A DNA stretch of 40,810 nt from contig NZ_JADCKB010000026.1 of assembly GCF_014982785.1 (NCBI RefSeq), positions 1-40,810 on the forward strand, written 5' to 3'. A program made the position numbers and the translations under genes. The stretch's first letter is position 1. Every line of letters starts with the position of its first letter. Positions 28,268 through 36,079 of the stretch are shown piece after piece. The DNA comes from Ructibacterium gallinarum (GTDB lineage: Bacteria; Bacillota; Clostridia; Monoglobales; Monoglobaceae). The notes beneath the pieces are model-generated. The model was not told the origin of the DNA. It saw only the letters and a list, made by a program, of their open reading frames with translations, and searched no databases.

Positions 28268-29716
28268 TTATTGATTTTTCGTTTCCAAAAATTTTTCAAC
28301 TTGCGCCTTTGCATCATCTAAGATTTCTTTTCCACCGGATTCATACTCTACTTCATTTGTCTTTTCATATAAATCATCAAATTCATCCGGACTGCATACC
28401 ATAAGGCTCTTAAGCTGGGCCACAGCAGTTGTAGTTTGATTCTGCAAACCGGATATTTTCCCCATATTCAAAGTAAAACCCGTAAGCGGTGATTCTTTTG
28501 CAGTAGCATTGATATGCTTCATTTGTTCCCAGATATCGCTCGGTTGTCCTTCAAGTACATATGCATTGAATTGATTTCCAAATTTCCAATCCGCATTAGG
28601 ATTATAACCGGAATTTTCAATATATCTAATTGTATTTTCGTCAATCTTTTCATAGTTTTCCCCCTCAATACCATGACAAATGAGACGATAAACATCCGTA
28701 TTTGTATTAACAAGTTCAATCATTTTAAGAGCAAGATCAGGATTTTTACAATTCGCATTAATCCCTGTCATTGTTTCCTGACAGATTCCTTGCTGACGAT
28801 ATGGCTCCGAAAGTTTAACATAATATTTTTCCCTACCAAGTCTTTGTTTAGAGCTTTCCGCCATACCCGGTTTCCAGTTTATCATATATGCCGCATATCT
28901 ACCTGCATTATAATCGGCAGTATCATCATTCATCGTTTTAACATCTTTACGAATATAACCTTTGTTATACCACGAATTTAGCAATCTCATCAATTCTTTA
29001 TACTCCGGCAAATCAAGATTTCTATAAATTTCACCTGTATCCTGCTTAATATACAGTCTTCCGCTTAACTTATTATACTGATTTTTTTGTTCCAGACCCC
29101 ACTGTTCACTGTTTGCTGTTCTAAATGGAAAGATTTCGGGTTCGTTTTGTTTTACCATTTCTAAGAAAGGTTCTATATCTTTAAGTTCTTTTACTGTGCT
29201 GATATCAAAATTATATTTGTCAACCAACTCTTTATCCAATTCTATTGATGTTGAAAGAGCAAATATCTGCGTATTAGGAACTGCATATATATGGCCATTA
29301 TATCTTGCATCATTCCAAACACCCTCCAATATGCTATTTTTTAACTCTGGAGTGTTATCAAGCATTTCGTCAAGCTCTAACAGGCCGCCACCTTCAGCTG
29401 CTTTACTGTAAACATTTGTATATCCCGTAAAGCATAAATCATATTCATCGCTTCCGGAGGCCATAAGCATGTTCAGTTTCTGATTAAATGATGCCTGATC
29501 AATAAACCTGAGGTTTAATCTTGCACCAATTTCTTTTTCGGTTATCTCACTAACCTTCTCCATAACCTTATCTGCATTTGGCTGTGAATCACCCGGTACA
29601 TACCAAACAATGGTTGGCATCTCTCCGTTACCTTGTGTTTGTTCAGCATTCCTAGCGCACGAGGCAACCGAAAAACACATAGCTATTGAACATAAAACCA
29701 ATAAAATTCTTTTCAT
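28268..29716 (-). CDS. Sugar ABC transporter substrate-binding lipoprotein (LipO/YtcQ type)
   Basis: A 482-residue extracellular binding protein tethered by a lipid at C20 (lipobox SVASC). The start of the mature protein, MPTIVWYVPGDSQPNADKV, and the region QKLNMLMASGSDEYDLCFTG are typical of solute-binding family 1 proteins of the LipO type. The C-terminal part (LTGFTLNMGKISGLQNQ onward) resembles the DUF3502 domain that marks partners of LplB/YtcP permeases. It would deliver oligosaccharides or uronates to the two permeases encoded just upstream. No ATPase gene is present; importers of this class use a shared MsmX-like ATPase encoded elsewhere. Start supported by GAGAGGGAG before ATG. Confidence 0.9.
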   Translation of the reverse strand: MKRILLVLCSIAMCFSVASCARNAEQTQGNGEMPTIVWYVPGDSQPNADKVMEKVSEITEKEIGARLNLRFIDQASFNQKLNMLMASGSDEYDLCFTGYTNVYSKAAEGGGLLELDEMLDNTPELKNSILEGVWNDARYNGHIYAVPNTQIFALSTSIELDKELVDKYNFDISTVKELKDIEPFLEMVKQNEPEIFPFRTANSEQWGLEQKNQYNKLSGRLYIKQDTGEIYRNLDLPEYKELMRLLNSWYNKGYIRKDVKTMNDDTADYNAGRYAAYMINWKPGMAESSKQRLGREKYYVKLSEPYRQQGICQETMTGINANCKNPDLALKMIELVNTNTDVYRLICHGIEGENYEKIDENTIRYIENSGYNPNADWKFGNQFNAYVLEGQPSDIWEQMKHINATAKESPLTGFTLNMGKISGLQNQTTTAVAQLKSLMVCSPDEFDDLYEKTNEVEYESGGKEILDDAKAQVEKFLETKNQ

Positions 29717-29766
29717 TTTTCTCCCTCTCTTTATATAAATTTTGTTTTTTATTTATCAGCTTTGCA

Positions 29767-30669
29767 TTAACCTTTTACAGAACCTACTGTTAATCCCTTT
29801 ACAAAATATTTCTGAAAGAAAGGAAACACCAGCAACGCAGGGCCGGCTACAACAACCGCCATTGCCATTCTTACTGTTTCGCTTGGAATGTCTGAAACAG
29901 ACATATAACCAGAGAGATCTCTCTCTGAATTCTGAAGCATTGTAATATTTTCCATTATTCTTTGCAAAAGATACTGTAGACTAATCATGTTTTCATCATT
30001 GATGTAAAGCATAGAGGTGTTCCAATCATTCCATTTTGTAAGAAAAGTAAATAAGGCAACCGTAGCAAGAACTGGTTTCGATAACGGCAAAACAATTCTG
30101 AAAAATACCGTATACTCATTTGCCCCATCAATTTTAGCTGCCTCCAAAAGTCCATCCGGTATAGCAGCGAATGATGTTCGCATCATAAAAATATACCACG
30201 GACTGATTAAGGCAGGTAAAATATAGACTAAATATGTATCGCATAAATTCAAATATTTTGCAATTAAAATGTAAGTAGGTACTAATCCACCAGAAAAAAG
30301 CATTGTAAAATATAAATACAACGATATCCATTTTTTTCCTGTCATTCTTTTTAAGGATAATGGATACGCAATAAGCGCATCAAGCAGTACCGCACCAATC
30401 ATGGTTACAAATGAAGTGATTATGGTAACTTTATATGCCTGTATAATTCCAGTGGCATTTTTAAATAGATACTCATATGACTCTGTTGAAAAATGCTGTG
30501 GCAAAACACTATATCCGTGCAATAATATATCTTTTTCACTTGAAAAAGATACACTTAGCAAAATAATAAATGGTAATAAGAAGAAAATACAAAGGATTCC
30601 CAAAAAAATTGTCAACCCCATTTGGCGCTTTGTTCTTTTTGATCCTGGCCGTATATTTTGCACTGTCAT
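29767..30669 (-). CDS. Sugar ABC transporter permease, YtcP/CarB type
   Basis: A 300-residue inner permease with about six membrane segments (first near 20-40, FLGILCIFFLLPFIILLSVS). It carries the EAA loop EAAKIDGANEYTVFFRIVLP (about 176-195), which contacts the ATPase, and the usual family end KGLTVGSVKG. It pairs with the LplB-type permease upstream (6-bp gap). The AGGAGG site is only 2 bases from this ATG, while a GTG two codons later (30663) is 8 bases away, so translation may begin there. Confidence 0.92.
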   Translation of the reverse strand: MTVQNIRPGSKRTKRQMGLTIFLGILCIFFLLPFIILLSVSFSSEKDILLHGYSVLPQHFSTESYEYLFKNATGIIQAYKVTIITSFVTMIGAVLLDALIAYPLSLKRMTGKKWISLYLYFTMLFSGGLVPTYILIAKYLNLCDTYLVYILPALISPWYIFMMRTSFAAIPDGLLEAAKIDGANEYTVFFRIVLPLSKPVLATVALFTFLTKWNDWNTSMLYINDENMISLQYLLQRIMENITMLQNSERDLSGYMSVSDIPSETVRMAMAVVVAGPALLVFPFFQKYFVKGLTVGSVKG

Positions 30670-30675
30670 TCCCTC

Positions 30676-31590
30676 CTAAAATAGAGCTTTATCACTGTCA
30701 ACCCTGTTTACAACATGGTTAGTAACCATTACGCATATAAATCCGACCACCGACTGCAGCAACCCTGCAGCAGCGGAAATATTTAAATTATTATCTATTC
30801 GCATCTGTCTAAATATATATGTATCAAAGACATCCGTCACAGGATATAGAGCACCAACATTTCTCGGAACAAAATAAAACAATCCAAAATCTGCTCTAAA
30901 AATTTTACCGATTGCCATAATTGTCATGATAGTAACTATAGAAGCAAGTTCCGGAAGAATAATTTTTTTTGTAATCATCCATTTTCCAGCACCATCCATC
31001 CTTGCGGCTTCAAAAAGTGATTCATCAATACTCATAAGCGTAGCATAATAAATCACACTGTTCATTCCTATTGTCTTCCATGTCTCAGTAATCACTAAAA
31101 TTGGAATCCACAGCCAAGGAATACTATACCACTCAACCTCAGGCAATTCCATCATTTTGAGCAATGAATTCACAATACCATATGAAGGATTCAAAAAACT
31201 ATATACTATGTACCCCACAACAACCCACGAAATAAAATGCGGCGTAATAAACACTGTTTGAAAGAACTTGGTTTTGCTTCTGCTCTTTAAATTAAACAAC
31301 AATACTGCTAAGGCAACCGCAGCAGCCGTAGAAAAAGCAATCATCAAAGCATTGTTGACAAGAGTATTTTTTAATAGCACCATAAAATCATTTGATAAAA
31401 TAAACGTTTTAAAATTATCCAATCCAACCCAATCGCTTCCAAAAATACCCTTGTTATACTTAAAATTTTTAAACGCCATAATAATTCCAATCATTGGCAA
31501 ATAACAAAACACGAAAACTATCAGTATCGGCACTGCACACATCGATGTAAGCCTGATATCATCAGCCGTAAATTTTTTTTGTGTTTTCAT
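30676..31590 (-). CDS. Sugar ABC transporter permease, LplB type
   Basis: The first gene of the long minus-strand operon, a permease of about 304 residues with six membrane segments. It has the family start region VFVFCYLPMIGIIMAFKNFK and WVGLDNFKTF, plus the EAA loop EAARMDGAGKWMITKKIILP (about 203-222). The frame starts at 31605, but the sequence there (GGGAGAGAAGGA) is the ribosome site for the ATG at 31590. The predicted promoter lies only some 20 bases upstream of 31605, which also favours the later start. With the YtcP-type permease and the lipoprotein it forms an importer for complex carbohydrates that needs a general ATPase from elsewhere. Confidence 0.92.
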   Translation of the reverse strand: MKTQKKFTADDIRLTSMCAVPILIVFVFCYLPMIGIIMAFKNFKYNKGIFGSDWVGLDNFKTFILSNDFMVLLKNTLVNNALMIAFSTAAAVALAVLLFNLKSRSKTKFFQTVFITPHFISWVVVGYIVYSFLNPSYGIVNSLLKMMELPEVEWYSIPWLWIPILVITETWKTIGMNSVIYYATLMSIDESLFEAARMDGAGKWMITKKIILPELASIVTIMTIMAIGKIFRADFGLFYFVPRNVGALYPVTDVFDTYIFRQMRIDNNLNISAAAGLLQSVVGFICVMVTNHVVNRVDSDKALF

Positions 31591-31625
31591 TTCCTTCTCT
31601 CCCATTCATATGTTTTTGCATTAAA

Positions 31626-31654
31626 ATTGTAATACCTAAAGAAAAGATTTTCAA
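31626..31654 (-). promoter_or_regulatory. Promoter of the importer / surface-protein operon
   Basis: Minus-strand -35 TTGAAA (31649-31654), 17-bp spacer, -10 TACAAT (31626-31631). It is the only good sigma-A-type match found before the first permease and would start RNA about 28 bases before the ATG at 31590. It faces away from the regulator genes, which suggests the YesN-like protein binds in this shared intergenic region. Confidence 0.6.
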
Positions 31655-31773
31655 TGTCAGATTTTACTTTTGTATGGAAATATATTATTCATAAATTGTC
31701 TAATAAACCTTGATATGTCCGTTTTCCCTTGATTTTACTTGCTTTGTTAGTAAAAATAAAATTTTACCGGAAT

Positions 31774-31802
31774 TTGATTTTTTTGGATCTATATGCTATA
31801 AT
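31774..31802 (+). promoter_or_regulatory. Promoter of the two-component system genes
   Basis: Plus-strand -35 TTGATT (31774-31779), 17-bp spacer, -10 TATAAT (31797-31802), about 36 bases before the regulator ATG. Just upstream, GTAAAA (31750-31755) and TTTTAC (31762-31767) form a 6-bp inverted repeat that could bind a regulator. Confidence 0.65.
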
Positions 31803-31837
31803 ATAGCCAGAAAAAAGATACTTGGAGTGTTTAAATA

Positions 31838-33052
31838 ATGGATAAAATCTACAAAGCCATCCTTATAGACGATGAAATATTTGCTTTAGATTTATTAAAA
31901 AAGATTAAGCTTTGGGATCAATATGGCATTGAAATAACCGCTTGCTTTAAAAGTGCCGAAGAAGCCATGACTGTGATTGATAAGATGAAACCAGATATTA
32001 TTTTCTGCGATATACAAATGGAAAAAATGTCAGGCATTGATTTTGCTAAATACTGTTATGAAAATTATCCGCATACCACATTTGTCCTCATGAGTGCATA
32101 TACGGATTTCCACTATGCACAGCAAGCGATAAAATACGGAGTGACAGACTATATTACAAAACCTATAACCCGCACCAAGCTTGAAGAATGTATTAAGGGA
32201 ATTATATCAAAGCACGATAATAAAAGTACACAAACGTTAGAAAGTTATGATAGGAATTTTATTGATTATACAAAAAAACATTTTTTTCTGCAAAAACTTA
32301 TATCTGATATTCGCAACGGAATGATTATGTCCCTCAATGATGTTGATAAAATCATAGAATCAAGTGAACTAAGCAGCGATCTTTTGAAAAGCTTTTCTAT
32401 GAGTTTTAAAATTCATATAAATAACTACTCAGCATATATGGAACATATATGGAAATATGGAAATTCACGTCTTTATAGTGCTATTTCTAATATTATGACT
32501 AAAATCTCAACAGATATTTATATAATCATCGTAAGTATGCAGCAAGAAACCATAGAATGTGTTTTGATCAGCAACTCTGTTAAAATGGATACTTATCTTG
32601 ATGAAATTAAGAACTTATGTTTTTCCATACTCAAATTAGAAATTGAATATATTGAAAAAAACAAAGTAATGCAATTTGAAGAAATAATAAAATCCTATTT
32701 TCCGGTTACTGCTGATGAAAGACGCAAACAACTTATTAATAAAACACTTGCTATGATAGATCAAGAATATGCAAATCCCGATTTTGATCTTGACTATGTT
32801 CTAAAAAAAACTTTTGTAAGCAAGTCCTACTTCTGCAAAATATTTAAAATTGAAACAGGAATTACATTTACTCATATGCTAAATAATATTAGATTGGAAC
32901 ACAGCATTCCTTATCTTCTAGACTGTAAAAACAAAATCTCAAGTATATATGAATTCGTTGGTTTTAGCAGTAATCGGTATTATTATAAATTATTTACCGA
33001 AAAATATGGAATAACACCTGCTGAATATCGCAATCAACACATAATGAGGTGA
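31838..33052 (+). CDS. Response regulator, YesN-like (receiver plus AraC-type HTH)
   Basis: A 404-residue transcription regulator. The receiver domain (1-120) has the acidic pair D11-D12, phosphate acceptor D58 in IIFCDIQMEKMSGID, S86 in MSAYTDF and K108 in YITKPI. A middle linker domain (about 130-295) is unassigned. The C-terminal AraC-type double helix-turn-helix covers about 300-404, with KSYFCKIFKIETGITF and GFSSNRYYYKLFTEKYGITP. Phosphorylated by the kinase encoded 7 bases downstream, it most likely activates the divergent importer operon. The site GGAG is 10 bases before ATG. Confidence 0.93.
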   Translation: MDKIYKAILIDDEIFALDLLKKIKLWDQYGIEITACFKSAEEAMTVIDKMKPDIIFCDIQMEKMSGIDFAKYCYENYPHTTFVLMSAYTDFHYAQQAIKYGVTDYITKPITRTKLEECIKGIISKHDNKSTQTLESYDRNFIDYTKKHFFLQKLISDIRNGMIMSLNDVDKIIESSELSSDLLKSFSMSFKIHINNYSAYMEHIWKYGNSRLYSAISNIMTKISTDIYIIIVSMQQETIECVLISNSVKMDTYLDEIKNLCFSILKLEIEYIEKNKVMQFEEIIKSYFPVTADERRKQLINKTLAMIDQEYANPDFDLDYVLKKTFVSKSYFCKIFKIETGITFTHMLNNIRLEHSIPYLLDCKNKISSIYEFVGFSSNRYYYKLFTEKYGITPAEYRNQHIMR

Positions 33053-33059
33053 ATAGTTA

Positions 33060-34781
33060 GTGAAATATTCAAAAAAATTTGCCTATAAAATTTTGAATGA
33101 GTTTGGAAGAAAAAGTATTTTTTATAAATACTGGATTCGAACATTCATTATTGTTTTGATTCCTTTTGTTATTCTTAATATGTGTATTTATTTTTTTATG
33201 TCAAATCACACGGATTATATTATTGAAGAAAATTACAACAAAGAATTAAACAGCAGTTCTCTGTCACTTGATAATATTTTAGAAGATATTTATGATAAAT
33301 TTTTATATTTTTGTGTTGATGAAAATGTTCTTTATTATTTAAATATAAATTCAAACGAACAGCTTAATGAATATAATTTATATTTTTCAAATATAAAATC
33401 ACTGCTGCAATTATCATTCAGTAAATCATATATCCATCGGGTTTCGCTGTATAATAACAAAATAAACTATGTCTATTCTGACACTGGTTCAAACTTTTTA
33501 AAATACACAGAAGAAAATAAATGGATAAATGCCGAAAACCTATCGAAACGATTTAACTATCACGTAACAAAACAGGGCTTTGTCATTTGTTATAATATAT
33601 TTTCCGGAAAAACAAATATTGGAACCTTATGCGTTGAATTTAACGGAGACGAATTAATCAATTATATAAATAAATTTTCGTCAGATGTTTCTCTCGGCCT
33701 TTATAATAAAGAAACCGAAACATTTCTTGCCGGTGCAAATGATACTCTGATGCAAATGTTTACGAAGGCCACTGCCTCCGTTGGCAATGTTTATAAAGAT
33801 AAAAATCTATGGTTTCAATGTAAAAATACTCTGCTGCCCAATATCATACTTATGATCAATTATACAGCCAAAACACCGGCCGCTTCATTTCCTGTTTGGC
33901 TTATGATAATATGCATTATCTCATCAGCAGCAATAGCAATGCTTTTATCTTATTACATATCAATGCACTACTATGCAGCAATATCAAATATAGTTGCAGA
34001 ATTCCAAGCCACGTTTTCAGATTGTACTTCTCAAAGCGATGAACTGCGATACATATCACAATACATATCTAAAGTCAGAAGTCGAAATGAAAACATTGAA
34101 AAGGAATTGATAGATAAAATTTCATCATTAAAATTGTATCAAACTTTGATGCTACAATGCCAAATTAACCCACATTTTATTTTTAACACATTAAACACAA
34201 TCACTTTGCTGCTAATCAATGAATGTGAAGACGAGCGTCCTGCTGAAATAATTTCTAAGCTATGTACGATTCTTGCATCCGTTTTTGATACAAAAAACTA
34301 TCTTGTTTCTATATCGCAAGAAATTGAATACACAAAAACCTATATTGAAATAATTAAGATCAGTAAGAATTTGAATACAACTATTATATATAATATTGAC
34401 AAAAATATCAGTCACTATCCAACACTAAAGTTTATTCTGCAGCCTATAATTGAAAATGTATTTAAGCACGGCAAAGCTCCTATCGATAACGGTGATGGTA
34501 AAATAACGATTTCCGCTCATAATGTAAATAAAAAAATACAAATCTGTGTATCAAACAACTTTCAACCGATGACACCTTCAGAGTTAGAAACATTAAGAAA
34601 ACGGCTTTCAGATGATGATATCATTTCACAAAACCACATTGGTTTGGCCAATATAAACAATCGAATAAAAATATTTTTTGGGAACGATTATGGGATTACA
34701 AATATCATATCCAATAAAAAAGAGACAGCGGTATATATTGAATTTCCTATCATTGACACAAATTTTTCTAATGAATCTTAG
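33060..34781 (+). CDS. Sensor histidine kinase, YesM-like
   Basis: A 573-residue membrane kinase that starts at GTG, with GAGGTG 8 bases upstream. Membrane segments lie at about 27-47 and 277-300 and flank a 230-residue external sensor domain with no family I can name. The cytoplasmic part has the His_kinase (PF06580) motif QINPHFIFNTLN with H372, then the ATP-binding domain with LQPIIENVFKHG (N466) and HIGLANINNRI. YesM-type kinases of this layout control sugar loci in Firmicutes. The gene pair and its orientation suggest it senses the extracellular glycan or a breakdown product. Confidence 0.93.
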   Translation: MKYSKKFAYKILNEFGRKSIFYKYWIRTFIIVLIPFVILNMCIYFFMSNHTDYIIEENYNKELNSSSLSLDNILEDIYDKFLYFCVDENVLYYLNINSNEQLNEYNLYFSNIKSLLQLSFSKSYIHRVSLYNNKINYVYSDTGSNFLKYTEENKWINAENLSKRFNYHVTKQGFVICYNIFSGKTNIGTLCVEFNGDELINYINKFSSDVSLGLYNKETETFLAGANDTLMQMFTKATASVGNVYKDKNLWFQCKNTLLPNIILMINYTAKTPAASFPVWLMIICIISSAAIAMLLSYYISMHYYAAISNIVAEFQATFSDCTSQSDELRYISQYISKVRSRNENIEKELIDKISSLKLYQTLMLQCQINPHFIFNTLNTITLLLINECEDERPAEIISKLCTILASVFDTKNYLVSISQEIEYTKTYIEIIKISKNLNTTIIYNIDKNISHYPTLKFILQPIIENVFKHGKAPIDNGDGKITISAHNVNKKIQICVSNNFQPMTPSELETLRKRLSDDDIISQNHIGLANINNRIKIFFGNDYGITNIISNKKETAVYIEFPIIDTNFSNES

Positions 34782-34785
34782 AATA

Positions 34786-34848
34786 GCTTAGACTGTATAA
34801 TTTGCAGTAATGCCTTCTTTTTTCAAGAATTAATTATACAGTCTAAGC
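34786..34848. terminator. 17-bp perfect hairpin between convergent genes
   Basis: GCTTAGACTGTATAATT (34786-34802) pairs perfectly with AATTATACAGTCTAAGC (34832-34848) around a 29-base loop. It lies 4 bases after the kinase stop and 7 bases after the stop of the convergent gene. No long U tract follows on either strand, but the position suggests a two-way transcription end. Its arms share ACTGTAT with the hairpin at 13800-13839. Confidence 0.55.
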
Positions 34849-34855
34849 CAAAAAT

Positions 34856-36067
34856 TCATAATTTTATTCCACTATCTCGCAATGACCAGTAAGCATCAAC
34901 AATAAGCAAAGGTGCACTTGTATAGTGATTTTTGCAATCCAATACCTTAGCTATTTGCTGAAGAGCAGAAATTTGAATGTGGTCAGGGTCTTTATCCGGG
35001 CACAATGCCATCACAATTAAACATTCTCCTATCTCGCGAACTGGATAAAAAGCGTTTTTATTGCATTCATCATCTACTGGATTAAACCAATAATATCCAT
35101 TTTTTTCTTCTCCGAACATATATACAAATCTTCTTTTACGCCAAGGTGTATATTGTGTAGATAATTGTCTCTGGTATTCCTCGCTTAATAAATTTTTCGC
35201 ATATCTGGGAGCAACCTCTTTTATGCAATCTACAGTTTTATACATCAACTGTTGTATATCATTTTTTATTTTTTCATCTTTTTCCACTTCGTAAATCAAC
35301 CTGAGAGAATACTGCATTTGTAAGTAGGCGTATGTGGCGCAAGCTCCCGCTTGAATTCTATTCGATATTTTTATTCCGTTATAAATATATCGTTTATAGA
35401 GAGCATACCATTTAGATTCATTGGTTATCGCATATGCCGCCAAATAAAACATCGGCAATCGCAAGGCTTCGTGTGGAAGTATTTCTTCACCCCACATTTG
35501 AGTAGTTTCTGCAATAGTGCCATCAGCTCTGACAATACTGTAATGGTTTTCCGGTATCACATCCCGCTCAAACTTTGTTACAACTTCAACTATTTTCTTT
35601 TTTATACACACTTTCAAATTATTACTACATAGCTTTGAAAAATAAGCTTTGTATAAACCATATATCCAGTGTGTATATTGATCACGGGAGGAGTTAATAT
35701 AATAACTTTTGCAATCAACCGGAGAAACGCTACGCGCTACGTATCCTGATTCATTTGAGACAGAAGCACACAGCAAAAGGCCTTTTACAAGAGCTTCAAA
35801 TTTATTTCGTAGATGGGCTTCTCCCGTAACATTGTAACGTGCTATTACAGCTTCCAACAAGGAACCGCCGTTTAGCACTGAATCTTCCATTCCAGTACCA
35901 AGCCCTGATGGATTTGGAAATGATTTTCTAATCTCATACGGTGTTGGTAAATCATCAATGCATCCATTTTTACCTGTGTGTATTCTAAAATCATATATTA
36001 AGTTTGTTTTTTCATAAAAAAAATTCTCCCATACGAATTTCCAAAGTTCATCAAATTTATTATACAC
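34856..36067 (-). CDS. Unrecognised cytoplasmic protein, possibly alpha/alpha-barrel
   Basis: A 403-residue protein without signal peptide that I cannot assign to a family. Its predicted helices and aromatic-rich motifs recall (alpha/alpha)-barrel sugar enzymes such as GH88/GH105-like hydrolases or epimerases, but no diagnostic motif is clear. Visible landmarks are PSGLGTGMEDSVLNGGSLLE (about 53-72), SSRDQYTHWIYGLYKAYFS (about 125-143) and TTQMWGEEILPHEALRLPMF (about 192-211). It follows the GH20-like gene by 12 bases, with GGAGTGAGG before ATG, so both are cotranscribed. The context suggests intracellular sugar processing. Confidence 0.6.
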   Translation of the reverse strand: MYNKFDELWKFVWENFFYEKTNLIYDFRIHTGKNGCIDDLPTPYEIRKSFPNPSGLGTGMEDSVLNGGSLLEAVIARYNVTGEAHLRNKFEALVKGLLLCASVSNESGYVARSVSPVDCKSYYINSSRDQYTHWIYGLYKAYFSKLCSNNLKVCIKKKIVEVVTKFERDVIPENHYSIVRADGTIAETTQMWGEEILPHEALRLPMFYLAAYAITNESKWYALYKRYIYNGIKISNRIQAGACATYAYLQMQYSLRLIYEVEKDEKIKNDIQQLMYKTVDCIKEVAPRYAKNLLSEEYQRQLSTQYTPWRKRRFVYMFGEEKNGYYWFNPVDDECNKNAFYPVREIGECLIVMALCPDKDPDHIQISALQQIAKVLDCKNHYTSAPLLIVDAYWSLRDSGIKL

Positions 36068-36079
36068 TTTTCCTCACTC

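Noticed and set aside
28514-28981. Open frame of 155 codons on the plus strand
   Set aside because: It is the shadow of the substrate-binding lipoprotein gene, with low-complexity Ile/Phe-rich translation and no support for expression.
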